From an uncultured Pseudomonadota bacterium (GTDB lineage Bacteria > Pseudomonadota > Gammaproteobacteria > Steroidobacterales > Steroidobacteraceae), in NCBI GenBank assembly GCA_903828595.1, contig CAIKMS010000016.1, positions 62,001 through 126,000 on the forward strand: a stretch of 64,000 nucleotides of DNA. Reading direction: 5' to 3'. Under the pieces are notes generated by a model, which did no database searches, had not been told where the DNA came from, and worked only from the letters and a program-made list of their open reading frames with translations. The translations under genes and the position numbers were made by a program. Of the stretch, positions 46,613 to 54,442 are shown piece after piece (position 1 is the stretch's first letter; each line of letters begins with the position of its first letter).

Positions 46613-47538
46613 GAGGAACTCTGACTCTCGGCGGGCGTCAGTGCCTTAATATCGGGAACGATTAATGTGCCTGTTCCCTCATTGGTGAATACTTCAGCCA
46701 GTAACGCATCGGCTGCAGAATAGGAGATGACGTGTACTCGCCGCACGCCCCCGCGTATCGCCTGCTCAATGGCACTCGCCTTAGGTAACATGCCGTCGGC
46801 GAAGCTGCCGGCCTGGTTCAGACGCCTTAAACCCTCCAGGTCGGTGTATGAGATCAGCGATGAGGGGTCTGCTAAAGATTCAAAAATACCGGCGGCACCC
46901 GTGCATAAGATCAGTTTCTCGGCACCCAATGCGGCACCAATCGCTGCTGCGACCGTGTCTGCATTGACGTTTAAAGTCATCCCGTCGACTGTGCACGATG
47001 CCGGACTAACCACGGGCATATGCCCGGCTGCCAGCAACTCCTGCAGCACACGGCTGTCGACTGAGACAACTTCGCCTACCTGGCCGTAGTCGACGGTCTC
47101 ACCGGTGGGGATTTTTACCGGCGCCTTTTTACGTGCCTGAATTAAGCCGGCACTCAAGCCTGAAAGGCCCACGGCGCTGAGTTTCAGCTCGCGGCACAGT
47201 CCGAGTAATTGGGTGTTAAGGGTTCCGTTGAGCACCATAACCGTAACCGCGGCGGTTTGGGCATCCGTGACCCGTCGCCCTTCAATAATCTTGGGCTCTA
47301 TCCCTAAAGCCTGCTGGGTCGCGCTAAGTTGCGGACCGCCGCCGTGAACAAGCACGACTTGCACACCGACCTGATGCAAGATGGCAACCTGCTCCATGAA
47401 GGCGCGAGTCGCTGCCGCATCACCTAATAACGCACCACCAATTTTGACGACAAAAACTTGTCCTTTGTATAGGCGAATGTAAGGGGCTGCATTGCGTAAG
47501 GCGCGCACGGCGACGGATTGATCAGTTCGAAAGTTCAT
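46609..47538 (-). CDS. argB: ArgB, N-acylglutamate kinase
   Basis: 309 residues from ATG at 47538 (AGGAA upstream); the open frame to 47631 would overlap argF'. N-terminal AAPYIRLYKGQVFVVKIGGALLGD (phosphate-binding KIGG), VVLVHGGGPQLSATQQALG, EPKIIEGRRVTD, LNVNADTVAAAIGAALGAEKLILCTGAAGIF. It phosphorylates N-acetyl- or N-succinylglutamate. No acetyltransferase domain is fused. Because the downstream carbamoyltransferase looks succinyl-type, the acyl group should not be assumed to be acetyl. Confidence 0.93.
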   Translation of the reverse strand: MNFRTDQSVAVRALRNAAPYIRLYKGQVFVVKIGGALLGDAAATRAFMEQVAILHQVGVQVVLVHGGGPQLSATQQALGIEPKIIEGRRVTDAQTAAVTVMVLNGTLNTQLLGLCRELKLSAVGLSGLSAGLIQARKKAPVKIPTGETVDYGQVGEVVSVDSRVLQELLAAGHMPVVSPASCTVDGMTLNVNADTVAAAIGAALGAEKLILCTGAAGIFESLADPSSLISYTDLEGLRRLNQAGSFADGMLPKASAIEQAIRGGVRRVHVISYSAADALLAEVFTNEGTGTLIVPDIKALTPAESQSSS

Positions 47539-47588
47539 CGGTATTTCCTGTGCATGGGCAGCATAAGTCGGTGGAAAAGGTGGGTAAG

Positions 47589-48590
47589 TTAAGGTTTCAG
47601 CAAGTGGTGGAGGACCGCCATTTGTGTCCATAATCGATTGTTGGCCTCTTGTAGCACCACGCTACGTGAGCCATCCAAAATCTCGTCGGCTACTGCAACA
47701 TTTCGGCGCACGGGAAGGCAGTGCATGAATCGGCAGTCGCTACGTGCCGACGTAAACCAGTCCTCGCGAACTTGCCAGTCGCTAAGACCTGCGCGTAACG
47801 CGGTTTCAGTGGCGCTATCCCCGTAGTGCTCTGGCGATCCCCACTCTTTGGCATAAACGATAGAGGCGCCAGCTAGCGCCATGTTTCGGTCCGAGGTCTC
47901 AGTGACCGAGCCGCCGCTTAATTGTGCAGCGTATCTGGCCTTTTCCATGACGGCTGCCGGTAAGGCATAGCCGTCGGGTCGCAGAACAACCACCTCGTGA
48001 CCACGCAGAGCGGCCATATGCACTGCCGTGGCAGGCACGGCCAGTGGCAGTGCGCGGGGGTGATTAACCCAGGATAAAACGAAGCGAGAGCCTTGCGGCA
48101 CATTCAAATCATCGAGTGTTTTCCAATCAGCCAATCCCTGCATAGGGTGTGCGATGGCGGATTCCAGATTCACCAATGGCGAGGGGATTACGCTGGCCAT
48201 CGCTTTATAATCGCTATCTGCCACATCGGCCGTCAGATCGATGCCTGCGGCGAAAGAGCGGATCCCTAAAATATCGCAAAATGAGGCGAGCACCGGCAGG
48301 CCCTCGCGTATGTGTTCGGCGCAAGCGCCGTTCATGGTAACGCCCAGTCGGGATTCTAATTGCCAGGTGCCTTGACCCGGCGTAATCACAAACGAGCTGC
48401 CGCCCAGCTTCGCCATCCCCGCCTGAGTGGAGGCGAGTGTGCGCAGGGAGGGATTAAAAAATACAAGCCCTAAGATCTTGCCGGCTAAAGCGTGTGGCTC
48501 AGGATGGTCTTGCAGTCGACGCGCAAGCTGCACCAGATGCACCACCTCGTCGCGTGATAAATCAGCCAAATCTAATAGGTGTGACTTCAT
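47589..48590 (-). CDS. argF': ArgF', N-acylornithine carbamoyltransferase (succinylornithine type predicted)
   Basis: 333 residues, of the AOTCase/SOTCase type rather than ordinary OTCase: the carbamoyl-phosphate motif is VFFNPSLRT (residues 43-51), not STRTR, followed by Trp-76 in GTWQLES, NHPRALPLAVP and MHCLPVRRNV. Two positions known to sort the family are informative. The residue equal to Glu-92 of Xanthomonas AOTCase (Pro-90 in Bacteroides SOTCase) is Ala-91, and the residue equal to the carboxylated Lys-302 is Ala-299. Published Glu-92 mutants, including E92A, switched AOTCase to succinylornithine. Overall wording also resembles the Bacteroides enzyme more (EGLPVLASFCDILGIRSFA). Alignments are from memory. 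Confidence 0.88.
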   Translation of the reverse strand: MKSHLLDLADLSRDEVVHLVQLARRLQDHPEPHALAGKILGLVFFNPSLRTLASTQAGMAKLGGSSFVITPGQGTWQLESRLGVTMNGACAEHIREGLPVLASFCDILGIRSFAAGIDLTADVADSDYKAMASVIPSPLVNLESAIAHPMQGLADWKTLDDLNVPQGSRFVLSWVNHPRALPLAVPATAVHMAALRGHEVVVLRPDGYALPAAVMEKARYAAQLSGGSVTETSDRNMALAGASIVYAKEWGSPEHYGDSATETALRAGLSDWQVREDWFTSARSDCRFMHCLPVRRNVAVADEILDGSRSVVLQEANNRLWTQMAVLHHLLKP

Positions 48591-49747
48591 GGCTGTAATC
48601 CATCCAGTGCAGCGAGTAACAAATCCGCATGTTCGGTGGTTAAGGTATAGGGAGGTAAAAGGCGAAGAATGTGGGGATCGGCGGCAGTACCTACTAAAAT
48701 ATTTTTTTCCAGTAGCTGAGCTTGGATGTGCTTAGCGGGTCGATGGGTTTGTAGGCCCATTAAAAACCCAGCGCCTTGACAGCCATAGACCGGCCCGCGT
48801 TGGCAATGTTGCTGAAAATAGGCCGATACCGCACGCACGTTTTGCGTTAAGCCCTCGGTTTCAATAATGTCGATAACGGCTTCCACCATGGCCGCAGCCA
48901 TGGGTCCACCCCCAAAGGTCGTGCCTAAGTCCTCGTAACGCAGCTGCTCTGCAATCATTGGACTTAATAAAAGTGCCGATACGGGAAAGCCCGCACCCAA
49001 TGCTTTAGCGGTGGTCAGTAGATCAGGCGTGACATCAACGCGGTTGGCGCCAAATGCATAGCCGGTGCGTCCAACTCCACACTGGACTTCATCAAATATA
49101 AGCAAAGCCCCGGTGGCATCGCAGCGTTGCCTTAAGGCTCGTAAAACCTCGGTGGGTACGGCAAATGCACCGGCCAGGCCTTGCACCGGCTCAACGATGA
49201 CACAGGCGGTTTTAGTGGTAATAGCGTTTGCGGCTGCTACCGCATCAGTACGCGACGCAAAACTCACATCGAAGGGCGTTCGCGGGAATCCATACCACTT
49301 GTCTTTAGCCCCGTAGGTGACCGCGCCGGCTGCCGCGGTTCGTCCGTGCCAGCCGTGCTCTAAGGCCACCACATGATCACGGCCCGTCAGTCGGCAGGCA
49401 ATTTTTAAGGCATTTTCATTAGCCTCGGCGCCAGAGTTGACGAAAAAAACCTGGCTTAGATTTAAATTGGCAAACGTGATTAGCCGTTGCGCAGCCCGGC
49501 TGCGCACGGATAGCGCGACCGCATTGGTTTGAAATGCCAAGGTTTTGGCTTGATGGGCCAGTGCAGCTACCCAACGTGGGTGGCTATGGCCTAGGGCCGC
49601 TACGGCGTGACCACCATAGCAGTCCAACACTCGTCGACCGTCGCGGGTATGCAGCCAGACACCTTGTGCTGATTCAATCTCAATGGGGTACTGGGCGTAC
49701 ACGGCGGCGAGCGCATCGCGTACTGGAGTGATAGTTGAAGCGGTCAT
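48587..49747 (-). CDS. argD: ArgD, N-acylornithine aminotransferase
   Basis: 386 residues from ATG at 49747; a frame to 49777 would run into argC. Class-III PLP aminotransferase: LDCYGGHAVAALGHSHP, VNSGAEANENALKIACR, LIFDEVQCGVGRTG and the PLP lysine in LLTTAKALGAGFPVSALL. It transaminates N-acyl-glutamate semialdehyde. Stop overlaps the argF' start by four bases. Confidence 0.93.
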   Translation of the reverse strand: MTASTITPVRDALAAVYAQYPIEIESAQGVWLHTRDGRRVLDCYGGHAVAALGHSHPRWVAALAHQAKTLAFQTNAVALSVRSRAAQRLITFANLNLSQVFFVNSGAEANENALKIACRLTGRDHVVALEHGWHGRTAAAGAVTYGAKDKWYGFPRTPFDVSFASRTDAVAAANAITTKTACVIVEPVQGLAGAFAVPTEVLRALRQRCDATGALLIFDEVQCGVGRTGYAFGANRVDVTPDLLTTAKALGAGFPVSALLLSPMIAEQLRYEDLGTTFGGGPMAAAMVEAVIDIIETEGLTQNVRAVSAYFQQHCQRGPVYGCQGAGFLMGLQTHRPAKHIQAQLLEKNILVGTAADPHILRLLPPYTLTTEHADLLLAALDGLQP

Positions 49748-49767
49748 ACGGATCTCATTAAACGGTG

Positions 49768-50835
49768 TCAGGTCCAACCGGCGGCCAAGCCCGTTAAACC
49801 GCTTTGTTCAGGGAAGCCTTGAAGTCTGTTCATCCACTGAATAGCCCCGCCCGCCGCACCTTTGGTCAGATTGTCCAGCGCGCAAAGTACGACCAGATGC
49901 TGCGCCGTGGCCGAGGCGTGAATTAAGGCGAAATTGCTCGCTGCCACGTGTTTGATATGAGGTTCTTGCTCGCTGATTCGCACGAAAGTACTGCCGGCGT
50001 AGAAATCAGCCAGCCGCTGGTGAATTTCTGCGCTGGTCAGTGAGCCTTTAAGTTTTGCCTGCAGCGTTGTGTGAATGCCACGAGCAAAAGGCCCGGAGTG
50101 CGGTACAAAGTGCACGCGCGCGGATTTTTGGGTGAGTTGCTGGCAAATTGCTTCAACCTCAGGCGCATGGCGATGAGCTAAAGGCTTATAGGCGTAAAGA
50201 TCAGAGTGTCGATCCGGATGGTGTGTGCCCGTTGACGGTGTTCGGCCGCTGCCGGTGCTGCCTGTGATGCCACTGATGTAAACCTCTGGCTGAATAATAT
50301 CCAGTGCCAGTAACGGAATTAGTGATAAGAGCATCGCACTGGCGAAACAACCGGGGTGAGCCACGTGCCGAGTAGAGACCTGGGCCAAGTGCTCCGGCAA
50401 GGCGCAGGTAAACTGCGCGAGTTGAGTATCACTGGCTTTTTCACTGCCATAAACGCGCGCGTATTCTGGCCCTGTACGAAACCGATGGTCGGCCGAAATA
50501 TCGACAATACGTACGTCATTATTGTTGATGGTCTGTAGTAGACGTTCAATCAGGTTTGCCGACACGCCATGTGGAGCAGCGCAAAATATCGCGCCACGGG
50601 TAAAGCTGGCACTCAATCTAAGAGCTTCGTCGAACGAGATAAAAGTTTGTGCAGCCAGTTGCGGTGCCAGATGCGGAAAAGAGTGCGCGATAACGGCTCC
50701 AGCGCTTGAATCAGACACCACGCTAATCGGGCCGATCAGCGGATGGCTTAGCAGCAGACGCAGTAACTCACCCGCCACATAACCGCTGCCGCCCAGCACA
50801 AGGGCGGGCACCTTGTTTTGTACACTTAGGCTCAT
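49768..50835 (-). CDS. argC: ArgC, N-acyl-gamma-glutamyl-phosphate reductase
   Basis: 355 residues. NADP loop ALVLGGSGYVAGELLRLLLSHP, active-site Cys in VAHPGCFASAMLLSLIPL, and ISGITGSTGSGRTPS...HRHAPEVEAICQQL. The variant HPGCFAS replaces the usual NPGCYxT and matches what I recall from Xanthomonas and Bacteroidetes ArgC. Overlaps the upstream P-loop gene by four bases and so is coupled to it. Confidence 0.93.
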   Translation of the reverse strand: MSLSVQNKVPALVLGGSGYVAGELLRLLLSHPLIGPISVVSDSSAGAVIAHSFPHLAPQLAAQTFISFDEALRLSASFTRGAIFCAAPHGVSANLIERLLQTINNNDVRIVDISADHRFRTGPEYARVYGSEKASDTQLAQFTCALPEHLAQVSTRHVAHPGCFASAMLLSLIPLLALDIIQPEVYISGITGSTGSGRTPSTGTHHPDRHSDLYAYKPLAHRHAPEVEAICQQLTQKSARVHFVPHSGPFARGIHTTLQAKLKGSLTSAEIHQRLADFYAGSTFVRISEQEPHIKHVAASNFALIHASATAQHLVVLCALDNLTKGAAGGAIQWMNRLQGFPEQSGLTGLAAGWT

Positions 50836-51911
50836 GTCGAAATGCCGACATTTTTATTGACTAAATGCGGCCGGATGGTCTCCAGCAGATGATCACCCAA
50901 TTGAGCAGCGTGGCTGATGGCATTGATGGCTTTCACACCCACCCTGCGCTCAACAATTTCTACGCCTACCTGGTTGTCAGTAGCCGGGCCGGTCACCAGG
51001 GAGGGTTCGATGTTGAAGTGTTCGCGTAACAGCTTAACGCCGCCCCAGGCCGCAACAGGGTCATTAGCTGACAGGACGACTGACGTCAGACTAGCCGCAA
51101 TATCTGGCGCCGATAAGATCGCTTCAACGCCATAGGAGCCGAGCAGCCCATCACCTAGCTCAAACACAACCACATCGGGCTCACCCGTTGTTAACTCCGT
51201 GAGCATGGTGCGTGTTAGTGCCGGACCGACTTTGTCAGTCGTGGTCACAATGCCAAAGTCGGTAAAAATCGATGTACGTCGGGCACCACAGTCTTCCATA
51301 GCCAGAATGTCACGGCGCAGCGATACGCCCGTGGCTTTGAAAGCGTGCACCTGCAAACCACGGTGGCGCAGGCGGGCGATGATCGCGCACGCGGCCGCTG
51401 TTTTTCCGGCTTCCATGCACGAGCCGGCCAGCGCGATCACCGGCACGCCGTGCGTTTGTAATACGCTGTTGAGATCAAGAGCTTTAAGCCCTACGCGGGC
51501 CGGAACACCGATACGTTCGCCTAAGAAGGGAAACTGCAGAACTACCCCTAACACTTTGCAGTCGAAAGGTTTGCCTCGCTCTGGGTTCGCTGAATCGCAT
51601 ACGCCTAACACACCACCGATGTTGAGCATTTGAATAACGTCACCGACTTTTAGTTCAGTCGGTATATGACCTGAATACCCAAATAAGGCGTTGCGATGTC
51701 CTAAGGCGCCCACCACGATATCGCCGCGGCTGACTTTAGCCATCCGCCCGCTGGTGAGCTCTAGCATGTTGTAAGTATTTTTGGAGGTGAGGATCTCCAC
51801 GACAACCACAACGCCCTCTTCACACGGAATGTCTGCGCTGATGCGCAGTTCGCGCCCCAGCGAACAGCCTTGAGTAACCGAGGCGACTTTATCGACGACG
51901 ACGGTTTTCAT
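50832..51911 (-). CDS. P-loop protein with DUF1611/DgcN-like C-terminal half, inside the arginine operon
   Basis: 359 residues, coupled by ATGA overlaps to argG upstream and argC downstream. Residues 1-145 are strand-rich (VVVVVEILTSKNTYNMLELTSGRM, HIPTELKVGDVIQ) and of no family I know; they differ from the Rossmann-like N-terminus of typical DUF1611. Residues 158-345 form a BioD/DUF1611-like P-loop NTPase: AGSCMEAGKT (162-171, Lys-170), FKATG (191-195), MEDCGARRTSIFTDFG (205-220) and FELGDGLLGSYGVEAIL (250-266). DUF1611 includes DgcN, a D-glutamate N-acetyltransferase. Since argA, argJ and argE are absent from the operon, glutamate N-acylation is a plausible role; that is inference. It could also be a ligase or a regulator. 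Confidence 0.7.
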   Translation of the reverse strand: MKTVVVDKVASVTQGCSLGRELRISADIPCEEGVVVVVEILTSKNTYNMLELTSGRMAKVSRGDIVVGALGHRNALFGYSGHIPTELKVGDVIQMLNIGGVLGVCDSANPERGKPFDCKVLGVVLQFPFLGERIGVPARVGLKALDLNSVLQTHGVPVIALAGSCMEAGKTAAACAIIARLRHRGLQVHAFKATGVSLRRDILAMEDCGARRTSIFTDFGIVTTTDKVGPALTRTMLTELTTGEPDVVVFELGDGLLGSYGVEAILSAPDIAASLTSVVLSANDPVAAWGGVKLLREHFNIEPSLVTGPATDNQVGVEIVERRVGVKAINAISHAAQLGDHLLETIRPHLVNKNVGIST

Positions 51912-53137
51912 GAATGGGCCTTGCCAGCACGTGTATAGAAAATGCCGGGCAATGACAGCATCTTTGAATAACCTAAGGCGTCAGCCGCAGACCACTCGCC
52001 GGCTGCCTCCCCGTACACGCCCTTCGAGGCACTCATCAAAGAGTAGGGCGACGTCACACCCTCTATGAACAGTGAGCCAGGGCGTAAGCTGAAATGGACC
52101 TCACCCGTAACGCGGGCCTGAGATGACAGCAGCAGCGCTTCGATATCCCTACAGACCGGATCTAAGTGCTGTCCCTCGTGGACCAGATCACCGTAAGGAG
52201 CCGCGAGGCTGTCTTTAATTCGACTTTGCCGTCCGGTCAGCACCAGCTTTTCCAGTTCGCGATGTGCGGTAAGCAGCACGTCAGCAGCCGGCGCCTCAAA
52301 GGCCACGCGTCCCTTTGTGCCAATAACGGTGTCGCCTAAATGCACACCACGGCCTATGCCGTAGGGTCCTGCCAGTTGCTCCAGATGCTCAATCAACGTC
52401 ACCGCCGACATCGTCACACCATCCAACGCAGTGGGCACACCTTTCACGAAGTTCAGCGTATGACGGCTATGGGGGCGGGGCCGCGTAAACGCCTCAGCGC
52501 TGAGTACCCAAGCCTCTTCGGGTAGACAGCCCTCTGAGGTCAGCGTTTCACGCCCACCGATGGTCACGCCCCATAGACCTCGATTGATCGAATACGCCGC
52601 ACCGTGGGGGGGCACCGGTAAATGGCGGTCTTTTAAAAACTGCAGTTGTTCGGGGCGCTTGAAAGCCTGATCGCGAACTGGAGCTAAAATCTCCAAGCCC
52701 GGGGCTAACGTACGCAAGGCAACCTCGAAGCGAACCTGATCATTGCCGGCTGCCGTACAGCCATGCGCCACCGTGCCGGTCTTACGGTGGATAGCCAGGT
52801 CAGCGATCGTTTGGGCCTGCAGCACTCGTTCAGCGCCTACGCACAGGGGGTAGAGTTGCCCGCGGCGGGTATTGCCCATGACTAAAAATTTCAACACACG
52901 TTCCCAGTAGTCGCTGCGGGCATCGATCAGATGATGTTCGATAGCGCCTAAGGCTTGGGAGCGCTGCGCAAGTTGGGCGGCAGCCGCGGCGTCGATTCCG
53001 CCTGTATCTACGGTGACCGTTATGACCTCGCGACCATAAGTCTCTTTAAGCCAGGGAACACAAAATGAGGTATCTAAGCCGCCTGAGAAGGCTAAAAGAA
53101 TGGGTTCTGCCGCAGCAGTTGCAGAGTTAGTCATCAT
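51908..53137 (-). CDS. argG: ArgG, argininosuccinate synthase
   Basis: 409 residues from ATG at 53137 (or 53134, which has the better spacing to GAGG); a TTG at 53146 overlapping the argR stop is not preceded by a site. ATP-pyrophosphatase loop LLAFSGGLDTSFCVPWL, GNTRRGQLYPLCVGAERVLQA, AHGCTAAGNDQVRFEVAL, IAPVRDQAF-like block, and GRGVHLGDTVIGTKGRVAFEAPAA. The GNDQVRFE version and the N-terminus are those of the Xanthomonas/Bacteroidetes branch. It joins citrulline and aspartate. Second gene of the operon. Confidence 0.93.
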   Translation of the reverse strand: MMTNSATAAAEPILLAFSGGLDTSFCVPWLKETYGREVITVTVDTGGIDAAAAAQLAQRSQALGAIEHHLIDARSDYWERVLKFLVMGNTRRGQLYPLCVGAERVLQAQTIADLAIHRKTGTVAHGCTAAGNDQVRFEVALRTLAPGLEILAPVRDQAFKRPEQLQFLKDRHLPVPPHGAAYSINRGLWGVTIGGRETLTSEGCLPEEAWVLSAEAFTRPRPHSRHTLNFVKGVPTALDGVTMSAVTLIEHLEQLAGPYGIGRGVHLGDTVIGTKGRVAFEAPAADVLLTAHRELEKLVLTGRQSRIKDSLAAPYGDLVHEGQHLDPVCRDIEALLLSSQARVTGEVHFSLRPGSLFIEGVTSPYSLMSASKGVYGEAAGEWSAADALGYSKMLSLPGIFYTRAGKAHS

Positions 53138-53142
53138 AGACC

Positions 53143-53619
53143 TCAAGCGTTGAAGGTAGCCCGCAGACGTTCGATCACGCGGGTCTGCGCGTCGGCGTCG
53201 GCTGTGGCAATGAAAATGGTGTCGTCACCGGAGATCGTTCCGATGATGTCAGGCCAGCGGTGACGATCGATGGCTAAGGCGACGCTTTGCGCCCCGCCGA
53301 TGGCGGTTTTGACGACGGTGAGATTCGGGCCGGCGGCTAGGATTTCCTGCACAAATCCGTGCAGCGTAACGCTGCTGGGTGCTAGCGCCGGTTCGGCTAA
53401 GACGTAGCGGTCATTGACTCGGGCCGCGCCGAGCTCACGCAGGTCCCGGCTGACGCTGGATTGCGTGACTTCGTAACCCAACGTCTGTAATTCCCGGACC
53501 AGATCGGCCTGACGACGAGCCGGTTGCTCACGCAGGATACGCTTGAGCGCCTCGCGACGGGCGGTACTGACGGAAGTAGTGGGGTGATCTTTTTGCATAA
53601 ATTTGAGCGTATTTTGCAT
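53143..53619 (-). CDS. argR: ArgR, arginine repressor
   Basis: 158 residues from ATG at 53619, or 151 from ATG at 53598; neither has a clear Shine-Dalgarno sequence and the first lies in an ARG-like box. N-terminal winged helix: RREALKRILREQPARRQADLVRELQTLGYEVTQSSVSRDLRELGA (SSVSRDL recognition). C-terminal arginine-binding/hexamer domain: VKTAIGGAQSVALAIDRHRWPDIIGTISGDDTIFIAT (GTIxGDDTI signature). First gene of the operon it probably controls. Confidence 0.95.
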   Translation of the reverse strand: MQNTLKFMQKDHPTTSVSTARREALKRILREQPARRQADLVRELQTLGYEVTQSSVSRDLRELGAARVNDRYVLAEPALAPSSVTLHGFVQEILAAGPNLTVVKTAIGGAQSVALAIDRHRWPDIIGTISGDDTIFIATADADAQTRVIERLRATFNA

Positions 53620-53651
53620 TTATATGCAAATAAGTCAATCTTTATGCAATT
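53592..53651 (-). promoter_or_regulatory. Tandem ARG-box-like operators at the argR start
   Basis: TTTGCATTTATATGCAAA (53613-53630) is an 18-bp palindrome with perfect seven-base arms. A weaker copy TTTGCATAAATTTGAGCG (53592-53609) lies exactly three bases away, the spacing known for paired E. coli ARG boxes. A half-site ATGCAAT (53644-53650) and another TGCAT-containing stretch extend towards 53660. The core is TGCATNNNNATGCA rather than TGAATNNNNATTCA. The strong box overlaps the first possible argR start and the likely -10 region. Confidence 0.7.
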
Positions 53652-53652
53652 T

Positions 53653-54381
53653 TTATGCGATCACTACATCGCCACCCACCGTCCAAGAGGCGCTTTGGTC
53701 CCCGATCACCAACCCGTGAGCGTCATAGCTGCGTTCCTCCATACGCATTCGCGAACCGGACAGTGTTAGCAGGGTGGTTGCCCTCGTTCCGTAGCTAGAC
53801 CCCACAATGAACCTGGCAGAGTCGGTATTTTCCCCTGCCGTTGGGCCCCACTGTTCCCATAACCGGGCCGTATCGTTTACACCTTGTTTTAGAGCCAGGG
53901 CAACAGCGGCTTTAGCCTGACTCAGGCGCGCTTGCTGGGCGTCCAGACCGTGATTGCCTAAGCCGTACAGGCCCGGCCTGAGTACTTGCACAGGCCTGTG
54001 ATCGTTACTGACATAGATCATGTGCGTGCGATCACCCAGCAGCAGGCAAAAGCCCGCATAGTGGTCTGCTTTTGCGCTGACCTGCTCTGCATAGGCCAAA
54101 GGCGTGAGGTTCTGTTCCAGGTACTCGGTTATCAGATAACCACGGGATTTCGCGTTGGTCGGGGCGGCGATTTCCGGACGGTTGGTGATGACGCCAAAAC
54201 GACCTTGGGCATCGGCGGCCATCCAGGTGCCACCCGCCTGCAAGTCCAGCCCCCCAGTCCAACCGCGCTGTGCACGATGAGCCAGCGGCTGCGTTGCTCG
54301 GGCATGGTATTCGTCGCGGTTTCCGATCAGAAACAGCGGTTGTTCGGGCGTGAGATTCCAAGCCAGTACCAGCAGGCACAT
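53653..54381 (-). CDS. NRDE family (TANGO2-like) protein
   Basis: 242 residues. N-terminal MCLLVLAW exposes Cys-2 as a possible Ntn-type nucleophile, FLIGNRDEYHAR is the namesake NRDE motif, and GLDLQAGGTWMAADAQGRFGVITN completes the core. Human TANGO2 is implicated in haem or acyl-lipid metabolism, but bacterial function is unknown. It ends 33 bases before argR and may supply read-through into it. Confidence 0.87.
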   Translation of the reverse strand: MCLLVLAWNLTPEQPLFLIGNRDEYHARATQPLAHRAQRGWTGGLDLQAGGTWMAADAQGRFGVITNRPEIAAPTNAKSRGYLITEYLEQNLTPLAYAEQVSAKADHYAGFCLLLGDRTHMIYVSNDHRPVQVLRPGLYGLGNHGLDAQQARLSQAKAAVALALKQGVNDTARLWEQWGPTAGENTDSARFIVGSSYGTRATTLLTLSGSRMRMEERSYDAHGLVIGDQSASWTVGGDVVIA

Positions 54382-54442
54382 TGCAGCAACTCCGAGTGAC
54401 GCTTGAATGGCGCCTAAACGCGTAGACCTTAAGGCCCGAAGG

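Noticed and set aside
53986..54399. Plus-strand frame of 137 codons opposite the NRDE gene
   Set aside because: Complete overlap with a conserved protein on the other strand and no recognisable motif.
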